Below are positions 24,351-35,660 of a stretch of DNA of 64,000 nucleotides, piece after piece. This DNA is from Dipodascopsis uninucleata var. uninucleata. Lineage: Eukaryota; Ascomycota; Lipomycetes; Lipomycetales; Lipomycetaceae. A program made the position numbers and the translations under genes. Position 1 is the stretch's first letter, and each line of letters opens with the position of its first letter. Location: NCBI GenBank assembly GCA_030568195.1, contig JAJLTO010000014.1, positions 372,001-436,000 of the forward strand. Reading direction: 5' to 3'. Under the pieces are notes generated by a model. The model had not been told where the DNA came from and did no database searches. It saw only the letters and a list, made by a program, of their open reading frames with translations.

Positions 24351-25909
24351 TTCTATCTTTTGAATAATATAGGATAGCCGACTAACTCGCTGAGTTGAAA
24401 CTGGTAATGTATTAATTTTTGTTCATTGTAGATATATTGGATATTTAGGGATTGTGAATGGTGTTTCATTTTATTTCTTCTTTTACTTTAAAAAAGCTCA
24501 CGAGCAGGCATCACTACTCAGCATGTATTTTATGAATTTATGACTCCTCTCTAGGAGGTGTAATCAAAACACTCCTATGTATTTTGTAAATAAAAAGTTG
24601 ATGTTAAATATATTATATACTAAGACGGCCCTCACTGTCTCTGCAATCTAGTCACTTGCTACCGCCACATGGCAGTTCATATCCTCGCATCTTTCTACAT
24701 AGCTGCGTGGTCAAGTTGTTTACTAACGGAACGCCCATACTGTAATCCAATAACTAACTTTACGTATAAATCGCACCAGCAGTATCTTAAAATGATACAG
24801 AAAATGAGTTACTTTGTTATCGCCGCTTTCTTTGATCAAGCAATCATTATTCAAATAATCGGCAAACATATAGCTAGCGTCACAGACAGGGAATTCCACA
24901 TAATGGTAGAAACGAAATATAGCTACGCTATTCTTGAATATAAGTTACTTTCTATATACTTAAAAATACTACTAAACTGCTCTTAGTTTTATTTTTCAAA
25001 AAATCTAGTTTTAAGAGAGAATGGTCTATGTTGAATTGATAATCTACGGAAGTTTGCTGATGCTGGAAACCAAAATACAACGGTAGAAATTTTATATTAT
25101 TAGATCTTATTCAAACCGATAAAGTTCCAGGCCAATACTTTTTATCCGACAAATTAACATGAAAAAATCATCGGAAAATAGTGAACCTCTCTATATTGTC
25201 TTAACAGAAGGCATCTAGGTGAAATATTTCATTCAGCTTCTGTAGAAATATTAATCTGCTGAATGAAGCGTATGCAGAATGATATTCAGTCTCCAAGTAA
25301 ATACAATTTCGACTTCTTATTCCTGGCAACGATCTAATATACATGAGCCATAATAACTGCAATAACTGCAGTCAGTTGCTAAGGAGAACTTAATTTTTAG
25401 GACTATATCTACGGAGATCAGCTATCTAAACCTCAGGGCAGAGTCGTTATAATTGTGACTCATAGTGAATCCAAGATCAAGTCTAGCATCGAAAAATGCA
25501 AAGTTCAGATGTCAGATGTAATACGCACTAGATTCATACTTGACTATTCAAGTCTCTGTACTACCAAACTTGGTGGAAAAGCTTTTTAGATAAGAGCCAT
25601 TACTAAATTGTGCCATTTATAATGCTGGTATCATGGTTGCGCAGCAATCTCTATGACAGGGCAAGGCTCTGAACTATAGCGGCACTCGATGAACTTGCCA
25701 GATGAACGAGAATCTGTAAAATATTAGCTATAGTATTACCTAAACTGAAATGAATATATAAATCAATCGAAAGATTAGCTTATATTTATTACTGGAATTA
25801 GTTATGTGATCGCCTGTCAAGTAAGATGGACGTCGTTTATAATACAGTGGCCAAGCTATATATATATATTGTACGCACACATATTAACTTCGACACTGAA
25901 TGCATATCA
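24351..25909. other. Intergenic region between convergent genes
   Basis: 1.56 kb between the stop codons of two regulators. A 105-codon plus-strand frame (24669-24986) shows no domain and has AT-driven composition. Nothing else is recognised. Confidence 0.55.
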
Positions 25910-28205
25910 CTAAAAATTTGTTAAAAAATCTGTCCATTGCTCATTACCACAGACGCCGAGGCCCTCAAGGTATTGTGGCTCTGAGAAATTCAGAAGATCC
26001 ATTGATAACTGCGACACAAAATCTTCGGCGTTGCCATCGTCGTTTGCATTAGTAGATCTATCGTTGTCTTTAGAATTCTTGCCTCTAGAGTCTCTGCTAA
26101 ACTCAAATATACTATACGGCGGAGGGCTTTGGGTGATCTCGCCTGCAAATGGTTGTGGCATGCCTGCTATAATTCCATTTATAAATAAGTCAACTTTAAT
26201 AGACAAATCTCGAAGGACATTAGCAGCACTTGACGCAATCGCAAAGCTATTTCCAAAGAGCACGAATATATCGATCGCCTTATCAATAATCTGTCTCGCC
26301 GAGATAGTTGCCGCATTTAGAGGATAGGCAAAGCAAAATCCTACAAGAGATAATGAAGCGTTCCATTGGAACTTATAAACATCATACCATCCGTTAAAAA
26401 TGTCTGTTTCACTAACAATTTGATGAATTATTTGTGTGATAGCAATTGCATGTGCCATACTAGATAGAGCGTGACCATCCGTCAAAGGTGTTATAGACTG
26501 CTGCTTCGATTGAAATCGAATGAAAGGAGTGAAAAGATTCATCATCTGATCATGATAATTAATTTCCATCAGGATCTGTTGTCTCTTAAGCCATACAGGG
26601 ACTCTGGGATCAAGCTGTAAGAGCGATTTGTCAGTAGAATATGAAGTTCCATCATTCTTTCGCTTGATTTTCATTCCTTCAGGTAAATTTTGTTCCCATT
26701 CCTGAAGTCTATAAATGTCCTGCGAAAGAGAACTGGCTAACGATTCTGATATTTCTGCCTGCGACAAGCCATTGCCATTTGCTATTGAATTTAGTCTTCT
26801 TCTAAAACTTGTATGTATTTCCCTTACTGCTACAACAAACTTAACACAAACAAAATGATATGTGAGCCAACTTATATTTTGGATTGGAGATAGCAGTCTT
26901 ACACTGGATTGACTTGTTACTTCATTGTCTGGAGTCGGCGGTCGACAGGATATAATTGACATATCGATCATCCATGGCCGTCCCAAATAAATACCAGTTT
27001 TGGCTTCTAAAGTAAATATTATCCACCACAGGCGCCGGCGTAATTCTTGCTCAAGTAATGGAAGATCTTTTGGCGGTTCACGGTGTAGTCCGAATAAGAA
27101 AGCTGTCCTTACAGCAACTGCCAACGTTTGTTGTGCCGTATTCTGAAATGAGGCATTCATTAAGTACACTACACATAAAATATGACACTGTAAGGTAGTT
27201 AAGGAAGGACGCTCAAGTTCAAAGGTAAGAAGTATCTGACATCGACGATAATAGCTTCGACCGGCAACGCTAGGATCGCTCATGTCTAGATCGGTCTTTG
27301 AAGACTTATTTTGACGAACTCTAGGAAAGAGAGCTGTACCATACTGAAGACAAAGAGCTAGTATAATATCAACAATAGGGGATGGCTTTCGATGCCTTTT
27401 TTCCTGCGAGGCATTCCATAATGAATTGTAAAGATCCGTGATTATCTGCTCGTCTATGAGGGGGAATGTGCAGTTGTACGTTTCCCAAAAAAGATTAAGA
27501 AAGTAGTCTTCCTGAGATCGAGTGAGGTAATCGCTGTCAACGTACATTCCATCAATAACTGATAGCTCGGCAGGATCATCTCGTCTGGGCCCATTTGGAC
27601 TACTGAACACTTTACTAGGCGCAAGTGGCTGAATATATTGATGGTAGTTTTTCTGTTGCATCGCAGAATCAAAGTATCTGCTTAGTCTATTGATGAAAAA
27701 TGTAAGTGAAGAAGGTCCATGAAAATACCTAGTCTGGTGCTCAATGTTGTTTGTCCAAACACCATCGACTCCCCATTCTTCACATTGTGAATCAATTCGC
27801 ATAGAAGACACTGCCACAATACTATTCGATCGAGAAGAAGGATCAATGTTATCTGATGAAGAAGATTCTGTCTGGTCACTAACAGCTTTCTCGAGCTGCT
27901 GTTCGAGACCTTTGATCCGCTCTCTTAGACTAAATATTTCTCTATATCGTATCAATTAGATGGCCATCAAATTAATTAATCTGTAGCAATACTTACTTAG
28001 CAGCAGAAGAGGGGACTGTATCCCGGTTGCCAATTGATATGCCAATATTTGTGCAGTGGCAACCTTTGGTTTTGCAGTTCTTACAAGGTATATCATTATC
28101 ACACTTAATACGGTATTGTCGACAGCGATCACAGGCTCTCGACACCTGTGCACGTTTTGACTTTGTAGCGGCCTCTGGTCTGCTCTTCGTTATTTTCCGC
28201 TGCAT
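25910..28205 (-). CDS. Zn2Cys6 transcription factor with coiled coil and MHR domain, two exons
   Basis: Exon 1 is 27997-28205 and exon 2 is 25910-27941; a 55-nt intron (GTAAGT...ATATAG) fuses AAK to EIFSLRERIKGLEQQLEKA, giving 746 residues. The Zn2Cys6 cluster is C25, C28, C35, C41, C44 and C51. After a linker a heptad-like segment (about 71-90) suggests dimerisation. The MHR region follows, with FELERPSLTTLQCHILCVVYL, AFLFGLHREPP and RRRLWWIIFTLEAKTG. The gene is divergent from the DHA2 exporter at 28946, 740 bp away, an arrangement often seen for a regulator and its transporter target. That link is inference. Confidence 0.93.
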
Positions 28206-28506
28206 TCCGCTTTACAGACTAAATAACCGTTTATGATCCTGTACGATATATCGATGTCCGTTAGATCACGTGTATTGGAGATTTCGTTACAATATCAAAG
28301 ATCAATAAAAATTTTGATCAGCGCATGTAGTCTTCAGTGAAATACGGTAATCATTTGTGACGAGAGTGATTGATAAGCAGAATTTGTCACCGAGAAGTGG
28401 GCATCTATCTGCAGTGTCCAGAAAGAAAGGAAATACACATGCTAATGACTACTTCATGAAACTGTTTTAATTCTTTCAGATTTTGTATTCTGAACCCTAT
28501 TTAAAT

Positions 28507-28552
28507 TAAACTCCGACAATTCAGCGCATAGCGGTTGCGTTACCGGAGTTTA
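28507..28552. promoter_or_regulatory. Inverted repeat with CCG/CGG cores in the divergent TF/exporter promoter
   Basis: TAAACTCCG at 28507-28515 is repeated in reverse complement as CGGAGTTTA at 28544-28552, with 28 bases between. A third GGAGTTT lies just after, at 28555. CGG half-sites in inverted order are what Zn2Cys6 dimers read. The spacing is long, so two separate sites or a chance repeat are possible. It sits about 300 bp upstream of the Zn2Cys6 gene start and about 395 bp upstream of the DHA2 exporter start. Confidence 0.35.
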
Positions 28553-28945
28553 TAGGAGTTTGTTTAGCATTGTCATTCTGCTACGGCTGAATTTCGCACA
28601 ATCTGTATAGATAATTTTAATCGTTTTGGTCCAAGGGCCAAAAGGATATCACGGAGTATTATCCCATTAACTCAAGGGATAGAAACCTTTTATCCAATGG
28701 ACACACCCTTAGTTGGTAAGAACTCTCCTGTTAGTAGTAATTGTACCGATATAGGTAGGCCCTGTAGACCAGGAATTCAAATGCACCTACGGAGTGTCCG
28801 AGATCATGCGCACGCGTCATTGTACTCTTTGCAATTCAGACCGTTATTATGATATAAGCGATATTAAGATGGTCTATTTAAGCTCGATATGTCGCTCTAT
28901 TGACGTGTCCAGACAAGGCAAAGTATGCTTTAACTATATGTCTAT

Positions 28946-30791
28946 ATGTCTGTAGTCGATATGGAATGCAAATCCCCCAATACTACAAATGTTCTACAAG
29001 ATGGAGGAAGTACAGAGCAGCAAAATGAGCAGCAAAATGAGCAGCCAGGAATGGAGGAAAGCCAAGAGAAATTGGATGCGAACTCATCTAACGGGACCAA
29101 TGACCGAAAAATCAGAGGGGTGCGCTGGGTATTGGTATGTATCGGGATTTTCTCTGCCAATATCTTGTATGGTCTCGACAACACGATAGCTGCAGATCTA
29201 CAGGGTCCAATTGGAGAAACTTTTAGCGATTACCACCGTATAGGATGGCTAGGAATTGGATTCTGCTTGGGAGCAACTGCTTTCATTCTCCCACTTGGTA
29301 AAGCATATACTGTGTTTGATAACAAGTGGATGTTTGTTGGTTGTCTAGCTATGTTTGCTGCAGGAAGTGCTCTATGTGGCGGGGCACCAAATATGAACGC
29401 TATTATTATTGGTCGTGTGTGGGCAGGTGCTGGAGGCGCTGGAATGTACTTGGGGTGAGTGTGACTTGATATTGAATACAAAATGCATATGCTAACAAAG
29501 AACGAGGCACTGCCTGCCAATTATCTGTTGATCCATAGAAATCTAAATCTTCTTACAGCCCTTACTACGCCAAAAGAGCAACCACTGTATATCGCGATCA
29601 TCGGACTCATATACGGAGTCGGTAGTATTCTTGGTCCAATCGTTGGAGGTTGCTTCGCCGATAGTTCTGCGACCTGGAGATGGGTATGTTGTATTTTGAT
29701 TATCTTTTGATCTGGACGTGCACACCACTAACATTCTACACTACCTGAAGGGATTCTATATAAATCTTCTGATCTTCGGTGTTATGGTTCCGATATACGT
29801 ATTCTTAGTCCCTTCGCTTCCTCAGCAGATAAATCTGACGCTAGCACAAAAGATTCGAAACTTCGACTGGCTCGGTATAATCCTTTCTATTGGCGTTAAT
29901 GTATCATTCGTGCTTATTTTTGCGTTTGGTGGCATTATATGGCCATGGAATGACGGTCGTACGATTGCGCTATTTGTCGTATTTGGATTGGTCACTATAG
30001 CATTTGCAGTTACTCAGTATTTCTGTATTTTAACCACCAAAGAAGATCGGTTATTCCCAGGGCAGTTTCTTCGAAGACGTACGCTAGTGGTACTATATGT
30101 ACTAATGTCATGTGGTGGAGCAGCATTATTTGTCGCTGTTTACTATATTCCACTTTTCTTTCAGTTTGTTCATGGCGACAGTGGAACGCAGTCCGCCGTT
30201 CGATTGCTACCATTTATTTGCTTTTATGTGACATCTATTCTACTTTGTGGATATTTTATGCCCAAAACAGGCTACTATATGCTATGGTATCTTGCGAGCG
30301 GTATCTTGATTACGATAGGTGCTGCTTTGATGTATACGGTGCGTAGCTATACTAATCCTGCAAAAATATATGGCTATTCGATTGTTTTAGGACTTGGCAT
30401 GGCGACCACACAAGCAGGATATGCTGTGGCCACAAAAATGGTTACTCCAGATCAGATAGTAACATGTATTCAGTTTATGAATATTTCTCAAGGTCAAAGT
30501 CAACTTATAGGTCTCACAGTAGCCAGTACAATATTTCAGAATTTGACATTTCGAGGCATTAAAAATGTCTTGGACAAAGTTACTGCTAGTACTGGTGTCA
30601 CTTATTCAAACGCAGACATTGAATCAGCTATCGCAGGTGCTAAAAGTAGTATTTTCTCGGAAGTGACTGCAGATGTAAAGAGTAAGCTAATAGACGTCAT
30701 CGTTCGTAGTATTAACGATGCATACATATTAGCACTATCTGCAGGTGCACTGTATATAGTAGCTTCATGTCTGTTAATAAGAGAAAATTAA
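28946..30791 (+). CDS. DHA2-family MFS exporter (14-TMS drug:H+ antiporter type), three exons
   Basis: Exons are 28946-29454, 29539-29683 and 29751-30791, introns 84 and 67 nt (GTGAGT...CATAG; GTATGT, CTAAC, GAAG). The spliced protein has 564 residues. A Gln/Asn-rich cytosolic N-terminus of about 55 residues precedes the membrane part. Marks of the family are LDNTIAADLQGPIGE after TM1, the motif-C region YGVGSILGPIVGGCFAD in TM5, and WRWGFYINL before TM6, which spans the second splice junction. DHA2 proteins export drugs, siderophores or metabolites at the plasma membrane. It is convergent with the PDR ABC pump; a relic of a second copy lies at 61084. Confidence 0.92.
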
Positions 30792-31172
30792 CTAGAATTT
30801 ATTTTTATTAGGGCAGAATTACATAAACTATAAACTATGACGTTCTACAAAATGAAAAATGTGCTCAAAACAAATATTAGCATTATTACACTTAACATGC
30901 TCAGAATTACAATATTTGGTAAGAACTAAGTTAAATAATGAAAATTAAAATATTCATAATGTCTATTTATTCATTTTAATATATTTCAAAATATCAAGTC
31001 CTGCCATAACTTGAGATAATCAGCAGTAGGCTTACATTCAGTTTCTTAAAACCTATGACCCCAGAACATCTGCTTAAACAATGAATCGCGCTACTCTTTC
31101 AATACCAAAAATATAAGAGAGCGATCAATTAATAAATGTATATAACCTTCGATAATTTAAGTATTATATGCC
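30792..31172. other. 3' intergenic region between the DHA2 exporter and ABC pump
   Basis: AT-rich, 381 bp, no gene. It corresponds in position to 61290-61597 in the duplicated copy, but the two have diverged almost beyond alignment apart from scattered short matches. Confidence 0.55.
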
Positions 31173-34100
31173 TCAGTTATTCTTCTTAACTAGTACGTTG
31201 CCATCACCAGGCTTCATGGCAAATACATTCGATTCGGGTTCGTGACGGTCTTTTCTTGGTCCATTGAACCACTTCTTGAAATCTAAAATAGATTTTAATG
31301 ACCATACCTTAACTCTCATGTAATAATAGCAAATGAGCATTGCTGCAAAGTTGAATCCGATATAAGCGAACATGAGTCCAAAGTTTCTCCATCTGTATGA
31401 CCATTTGATGTTCACAGCTTCCATAGGTTGAGATTGTAATGTATACTGACAATATTGACAGCCCTCTGTAGCATTTGGATTATTCAAATAACCACCCTTA
31501 TCCTGAATATACTGATCAAAGTAACCCCCACATGATAGACCATTTGGAGGATCAACAACCAAATACTCTTGCGGCTTACAGATGAGTTCTCTTTTATCAA
31601 CGAGCGGAGCAACGAAAGACTGCACGAAGTATGTGAATGGTGATACCTTATACATAAACGTCCAGAAACCAGGCATCAAATCGTAAGGCTGAAGGATACC
31701 GCAGAAAAGCATCATAGCCGCGAAAATATTAGAATTGATCATAGCTGCTGAAGGAACGTTTGGTGAAAAATATAAAATCCACAATCCGTAAGAACAATAA
31801 TATGCCGGGAACATTAATACATATACCAAAAAGTAGTAACCAGCATGTTCAGGAGTTGCAGAGAATCCCGCAGGGAAATAATAACAGCAGAAACATAAGA
31901 ATTGGCAAATTGAACTCCAAATAATTTCCCAACCAGTATGTGACAACAGAAGTGTACTCCAATGGAACGTATTTGAAGCAGATTCTCGGACTTCGAATAA
32001 TTCTCTACTATCATAGGCATAAACGTGCAACTGGTTGATCATTGCAAGTGCAATGATCAGCATCATGAAAGTAGAAAGGAGACCAAACTCGGAATCTGCT
32101 AAAGAGTGATTAACCTTGACAAATGAGAAACCAACGAGCAACGCACACAGAATAGTTTCCAAAAATTTGGCTCTAATATAAATTGGCGATCTCCAGAACT
32201 GAATCATTGTTCTTTTGAAAACAACTCTATACTGATGGAACCAAGGTGTAGCAAACTTCGACTTGAGATCCTCCGCATTTTCCGATACAGGACGGGAAGG
32301 AAGATCATGATGCATCTGTGCAATTTCAGCTGTGAGCTTCTCACACTCAGGAGAATTATTCCATAGATCAGCCCAATCGGCTTCTGTGCTAGCAGTAGCA
32401 CCGGCACCAATACAATTCAATATATATTCTGCAGGATTTTCTGAAACACCACACTTAACACCAGATTGACGCTCAAAATATGATAACATAGTAGCCGAAT
32501 TAGGACCAATGTCACCGCAATAGACCATCTGACCACCCTTCTTCAAAAGCAATAGACGATCGAAAACCTCAAACAAAGTTGCCGATGGCTGATGGATAGT
32601 GCAAAGGATTGCCTGTCCAGAATCAGCGAGTGCTCGCAAAAATTGAACAATAGACCACGCAGACTGCGAATCAAGACCAGAAGTAGGTTCATCAAGGAAA
32701 AGCAAGAGAGAAGGCTTAGCCACCAACTCAACAGCAATAGACAATTTCTTTCTCTGTTCAACGTTCAAGCCACGGCCTGTTTTACCAATGATAGCTTCTG
32801 CATAATTCTGCATACCAAGGAGATCGATAATTTTTTCCACATACTCATATTTCTCCTTTCGAGGAACCGTAAGGGGCTGACGTAAGTCAGCGGCAAATCG
32901 AAGAGACTCTCGTACGGAATATTCAGCTAAATGAAGATCCTGCTGTTGGACATATCCAGTTCGTCGCTTGAACGAAGCATCAACCGGTCTGCCGTTTACA
33001 AGCATATCACCTGTAATAACACCAAAATTGATTCTCTGAGCAAGGACATTAAGTAAGGTAGTCTTACCAGCACCAGACTCACCCATAAGAGCAGTCATAG
33101 TACCTGGCTTAACGAAACCTTGAACATTATTAAGCAACTGACGAGTTGCACCGTCGTATGGGATAACATAATCCAAATGCTGCCATGAAAATATATCACG
33201 ACTTGCTATAACTGCATCAAGATCTACGCCAGGACCATTCAGGGCAAGCATCATTTCATCTCTGCTAGCAACACGACCATCCACAGTTTCTAAACTCTCC
33301 GTTGGTAAATGACCTCGCTTGTAGAGAAGCATATCACCACCACCTTCAACGTTCTTAACAAATTCAGAGAGACCGACATTCATAAGAATAAAGCCAGCAG
33401 TCCACGCAATATTAATTCCAAAGTTTCTCCAGACGTGATGCCACTCAAAATTCCAGTATGCTTTCATATAAGCATCGCCAGAAACATAAGCTTGACCAGC
33501 AATAGATCCAGCAACAGAGCAAATCTTATGAGCAATTGACACGCTATCATATCCGGGGCCACTGGGAACAAGACTAGCACATTCCATGATACGTCCATGC
33601 AACTCTGATCCGATCAAACTTTCGTAACAATATCTCATAGGATTTAACCAATTAATCCACTTAATCCAATGATGCATTAACGGCAACGGAAGAATGAAAC
33701 CAGTGTAAATACAAAGCGCCAAAACCCATAAACCTGCAATAGCATGAGCAGTACCACCATCTCGTGTGATTGCAGCAACAACTTTGAAAATGAATGACAT
33801 ACACTGCTGAACCGTAAGCAAGAAAAGAATGAACATGAAAAAAGCTCCAGCATTATGCTTCAAATGAGGCATCCAATAACTGGTAAGTGCTAGAATAACC
33901 ACAGCAACAACCTTGATAGGAATCTCCGTAACAATTTCCTGTAAAGCTTCAGCTGATTGATGGTACATAGAATAAGACTTATGCTTCAAAATGATAGGAC
34001 GATGAGCAAAAGAATGTGAAATTTCAGCGAGCGAAGTAACAGCGCAGAAAACAAGATCATAAAAGAGAAGACCACCGCGAGAGAATAAACCTCTCGTAGA

Positions 34101-35660
34101 TTCAGGGATATTGTAAAACATAGATCCCACGATGAGACCTTTAATCAAGAAGGATGATAAGTAAATACATTGATAGGTCATCTCTCCCCTGGCTCTCTGG
34201 AAACCGCGAACCATTGAGTATTTTACTTGGTTGAAATAGGAGGCGATATATCTAGATTGTTGTCGCACACCTCTCTGCTGCCTCTGTCTCTTGGAACTGT
34301 CGAGTCGCTCTTTTGTTTCCGTACCACTATGACGTCTACAATAATCGTCATATTCCGCAAGACAGTCTTGATAATCTTGCGAAGCTAACCAGTAGCTCTC
34401 GAATTGTTCCGATGTTTCAGGAACCTTGCCCGTAAATCCTTCTTGTACAAAACGACCATTTGGATCCGTGATAGAAGTCAAAAACTCAGGTGTAGTCATT
34501 CGAGGGGGCTTATAATATCCCATCCGTTCAAAATATGCCTGCGCCTTCTGTGCAGGACCAAAGTAAATCTGCTTACCAAGGTAAATAACAGTCACCTTAT
34601 CAAATAATTCGTAAATATTTTGACCTGCTTGATAGATGGCAACCAATGCAGAGTTGTTCAGCATATTTGTCGCAGTACGAATTGCCTGAGAAAATTCTAA
34701 AGCAGTCGAGGCATCGAGACCACGGGTAGCATTATCCCATGCATATATGGAAGCGTTACATGACAGGGCTTCAACGATAGAGACACGCTTTCTTTCACCA
34801 CCGGACACTCCACGGACGAAATCATTGCCGACATTAGTGTTGTAAGTATGTCGCAAGCCGAAAACAGTACACCATAAATCCCTCATAATACTAATATACT
34901 TCGAACGGGGAAGACTGTCTATACGAGTCCTTGGAGTTTTCATTTTAAGAGCGAAGTCAACTGTATTCTTCACAGTGATCATAGGAAAATGAGTGTCCAA
35001 CTCAGGATTGTAGACGACATATCCCTTATAATTCTCCATCATTTCTTTCTGAGGTACACCGCTGTAGTTAATATCACCTTCAACGCCCAATAGTTCACTA
35101 GTTTCGCCAGTCAAGCACTTAAGAAGTGTAGAACAACCGGCTCCAGGACGACCGACGACAAAGCACATTTCACCTGCCTCGACAGTACCCGTGAAGCCAG
35201 TGATGATTTGACGGGTTGGCTTGCGATCCTTGCGAAATAATTTAACAGGAAAACTAAAGAAGCCTCGAACCATCTCTTCAACAGAGGGGCCATAGGCGGC
35301 AGATACGTCGACACCTGTAGCTGTTAGATCTTTAAATGCAACGCCTGCGTCAGATGTTACAATTCCTTGCTCTTCAGACCTTGCATGAAGATAGTCCAAC
35401 AATACTCTCAAATCGAAATTTGATACGTCGACCTCAAACTTATCTAAGTCCCGCTTTGGTAATCTAGCTATGGAACGCGCGTAAGATTGAATACGTTCGA
35501 TTGCATCCTCGCTTGAAAGCACTCTGGACAGCTCATCAGCATAGATATCAGTAGCATTTTGATGCTCAACATCCTCAATGCTTTGAGGATGTCTACTCAA
35601 TGTGTCTTCATCTGACGATCGATCGCCAGACGAACTCTCAGATTTATATTTACTAGCCAT
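31173..35660 (-). CDS. Full-size PDR-type ABC transporter (Snq2/Cdr-like multidrug pump)
   Basis: Intronless, 1495 residues, order NBD1-TMD1-NBD2-TMD2 as in fungal PDR (ABCG) pumps. NBD1 has the degenerate Walker A GRPGAGCST (170-178, Cys where Lys is usual), the signature VSGGERKRV (285-293) and the PDR-specific NATRGLDAST (310-319). NBD2 has a normal Walker A GESGAGKTT (860-868), the altered signature LNVEQRKKLSIA and LDEPTSGLDSQS. The asymmetry, one canonical and one degenerate site, is a PDR hallmark. The protein exports hydrophobic drugs or toxic metabolites at the plasma membrane using ATP. A paralog starts its visible part at 64000; the two share tracts of near-identity. Confidence 0.97.
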   Translation of the reverse strand: MASKYKSESSSGDRSSDEDTLSRHPQSIEDVEHQNATDIYADELSRVLSSEDAIERIQSYARSIARLPKRDLDKFEVDVSNFDLRVLLDYLHARSEEQGIVTSDAGVAFKDLTATGVDVSAAYGPSVEEMVRGFFSFPVKLFRKDRKPTRQIITGFTGTVEAGEMCFVVGRPGAGCSTLLKCLTGETSELLGVEGDINYSGVPQKEMMENYKGYVVYNPELDTHFPMITVKNTVDFALKMKTPRTRIDSLPRSKYISIMRDLWCTVFGLRHTYNTNVGNDFVRGVSGGERKRVSIVEALSCNASIYAWDNATRGLDASTALEFSQAIRTATNMLNNSALVAIYQAGQNIYELFDKVTVIYLGKQIYFGPAQKAQAYFERMGYYKPPRMTTPEFLTSITDPNGRFVQEGFTGKVPETSEQFESYWLASQDYQDCLAEYDDYCRRHSGTETKERLDSSKRQRQQRGVRQQSRYIASYFNQVKYSMVRGFQRARGEMTYQCIYLSSFLIKGLIVGSMFYNIPESTRGLFSRGGLLFYDLVFCAVTSLAEISHSFAHRPIILKHKSYSMYHQSAEALQEIVTEIPIKVVAVVILALTSYWMPHLKHNAGAFFMFILFLLTVQQCMSFIFKVVAAITRDGGTAHAIAGLWVLALCIYTGFILPLPLMHHWIKWINWLNPMRYCYESLIGSELHGRIMECASLVPSGPGYDSVSIAHKICSVAGSIAGQAYVSGDAYMKAYWNFEWHHVWRNFGINIAWTAGFILMNVGLSEFVKNVEGGGDMLLYKRGHLPTESLETVDGRVASRDEMMLALNGPGVDLDAVIASRDIFSWQHLDYVIPYDGATRQLLNNVQGFVKPGTMTALMGESGAGKTTLLNVLAQRINFGVITGDMLVNGRPVDASFKRRTGYVQQQDLHLAEYSVRESLRFAADLRQPLTVPRKEKYEYVEKIIDLLGMQNYAEAIIGKTGRGLNVEQRKKLSIAVELVAKPSLLLFLDEPTSGLDSQSAWSIVQFLRALADSGQAILCTIHQPSATLFEVFDRLLLLKKGGQMVYCGDIGPNSATMLSYFERQSGVKCGVSENPAEYILNCIGAGATASTEADWADLWNNSPECEKLTAEIAQMHHDLPSRPVSENAEDLKSKFATPWFHQYRVVFKRTMIQFWRSPIYIRAKFLETILCALLVGFSFVKVNHSLADSEFGLLSTFMMLIIALAMINQLHVYAYDSRELFEVRESASNTFHWSTLLLSHTGWEIIWSSICQFLCFCCYYFPAGFSATPEHAGYYFLVYVLMFPAYYCSYGLWILYFSPNVPSAAMINSNIFAAMMLFCGILQPYDLMPGFWTFMYKVSPFTYFVQSFVAPLVDKRELICKPQEYLVVDPPNGLSCGGYFDQYIQDKGGYLNNPNATEGCQYCQYTLQSQPMEAVNIKWSYRWRNFGLMFAYIGFNFAAMLICYYYMRVKVWSLKSILDFKKWFNGPRKDRHEPESNVFAMKPGDGNVLVKKNN

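Noticed and set aside
24669-24986. A 105-codon plus-strand frame between two regulators
   Set aside because: No family motif and the residue bias (Ile, Tyr, Lys) is what AT-rich spacer gives.
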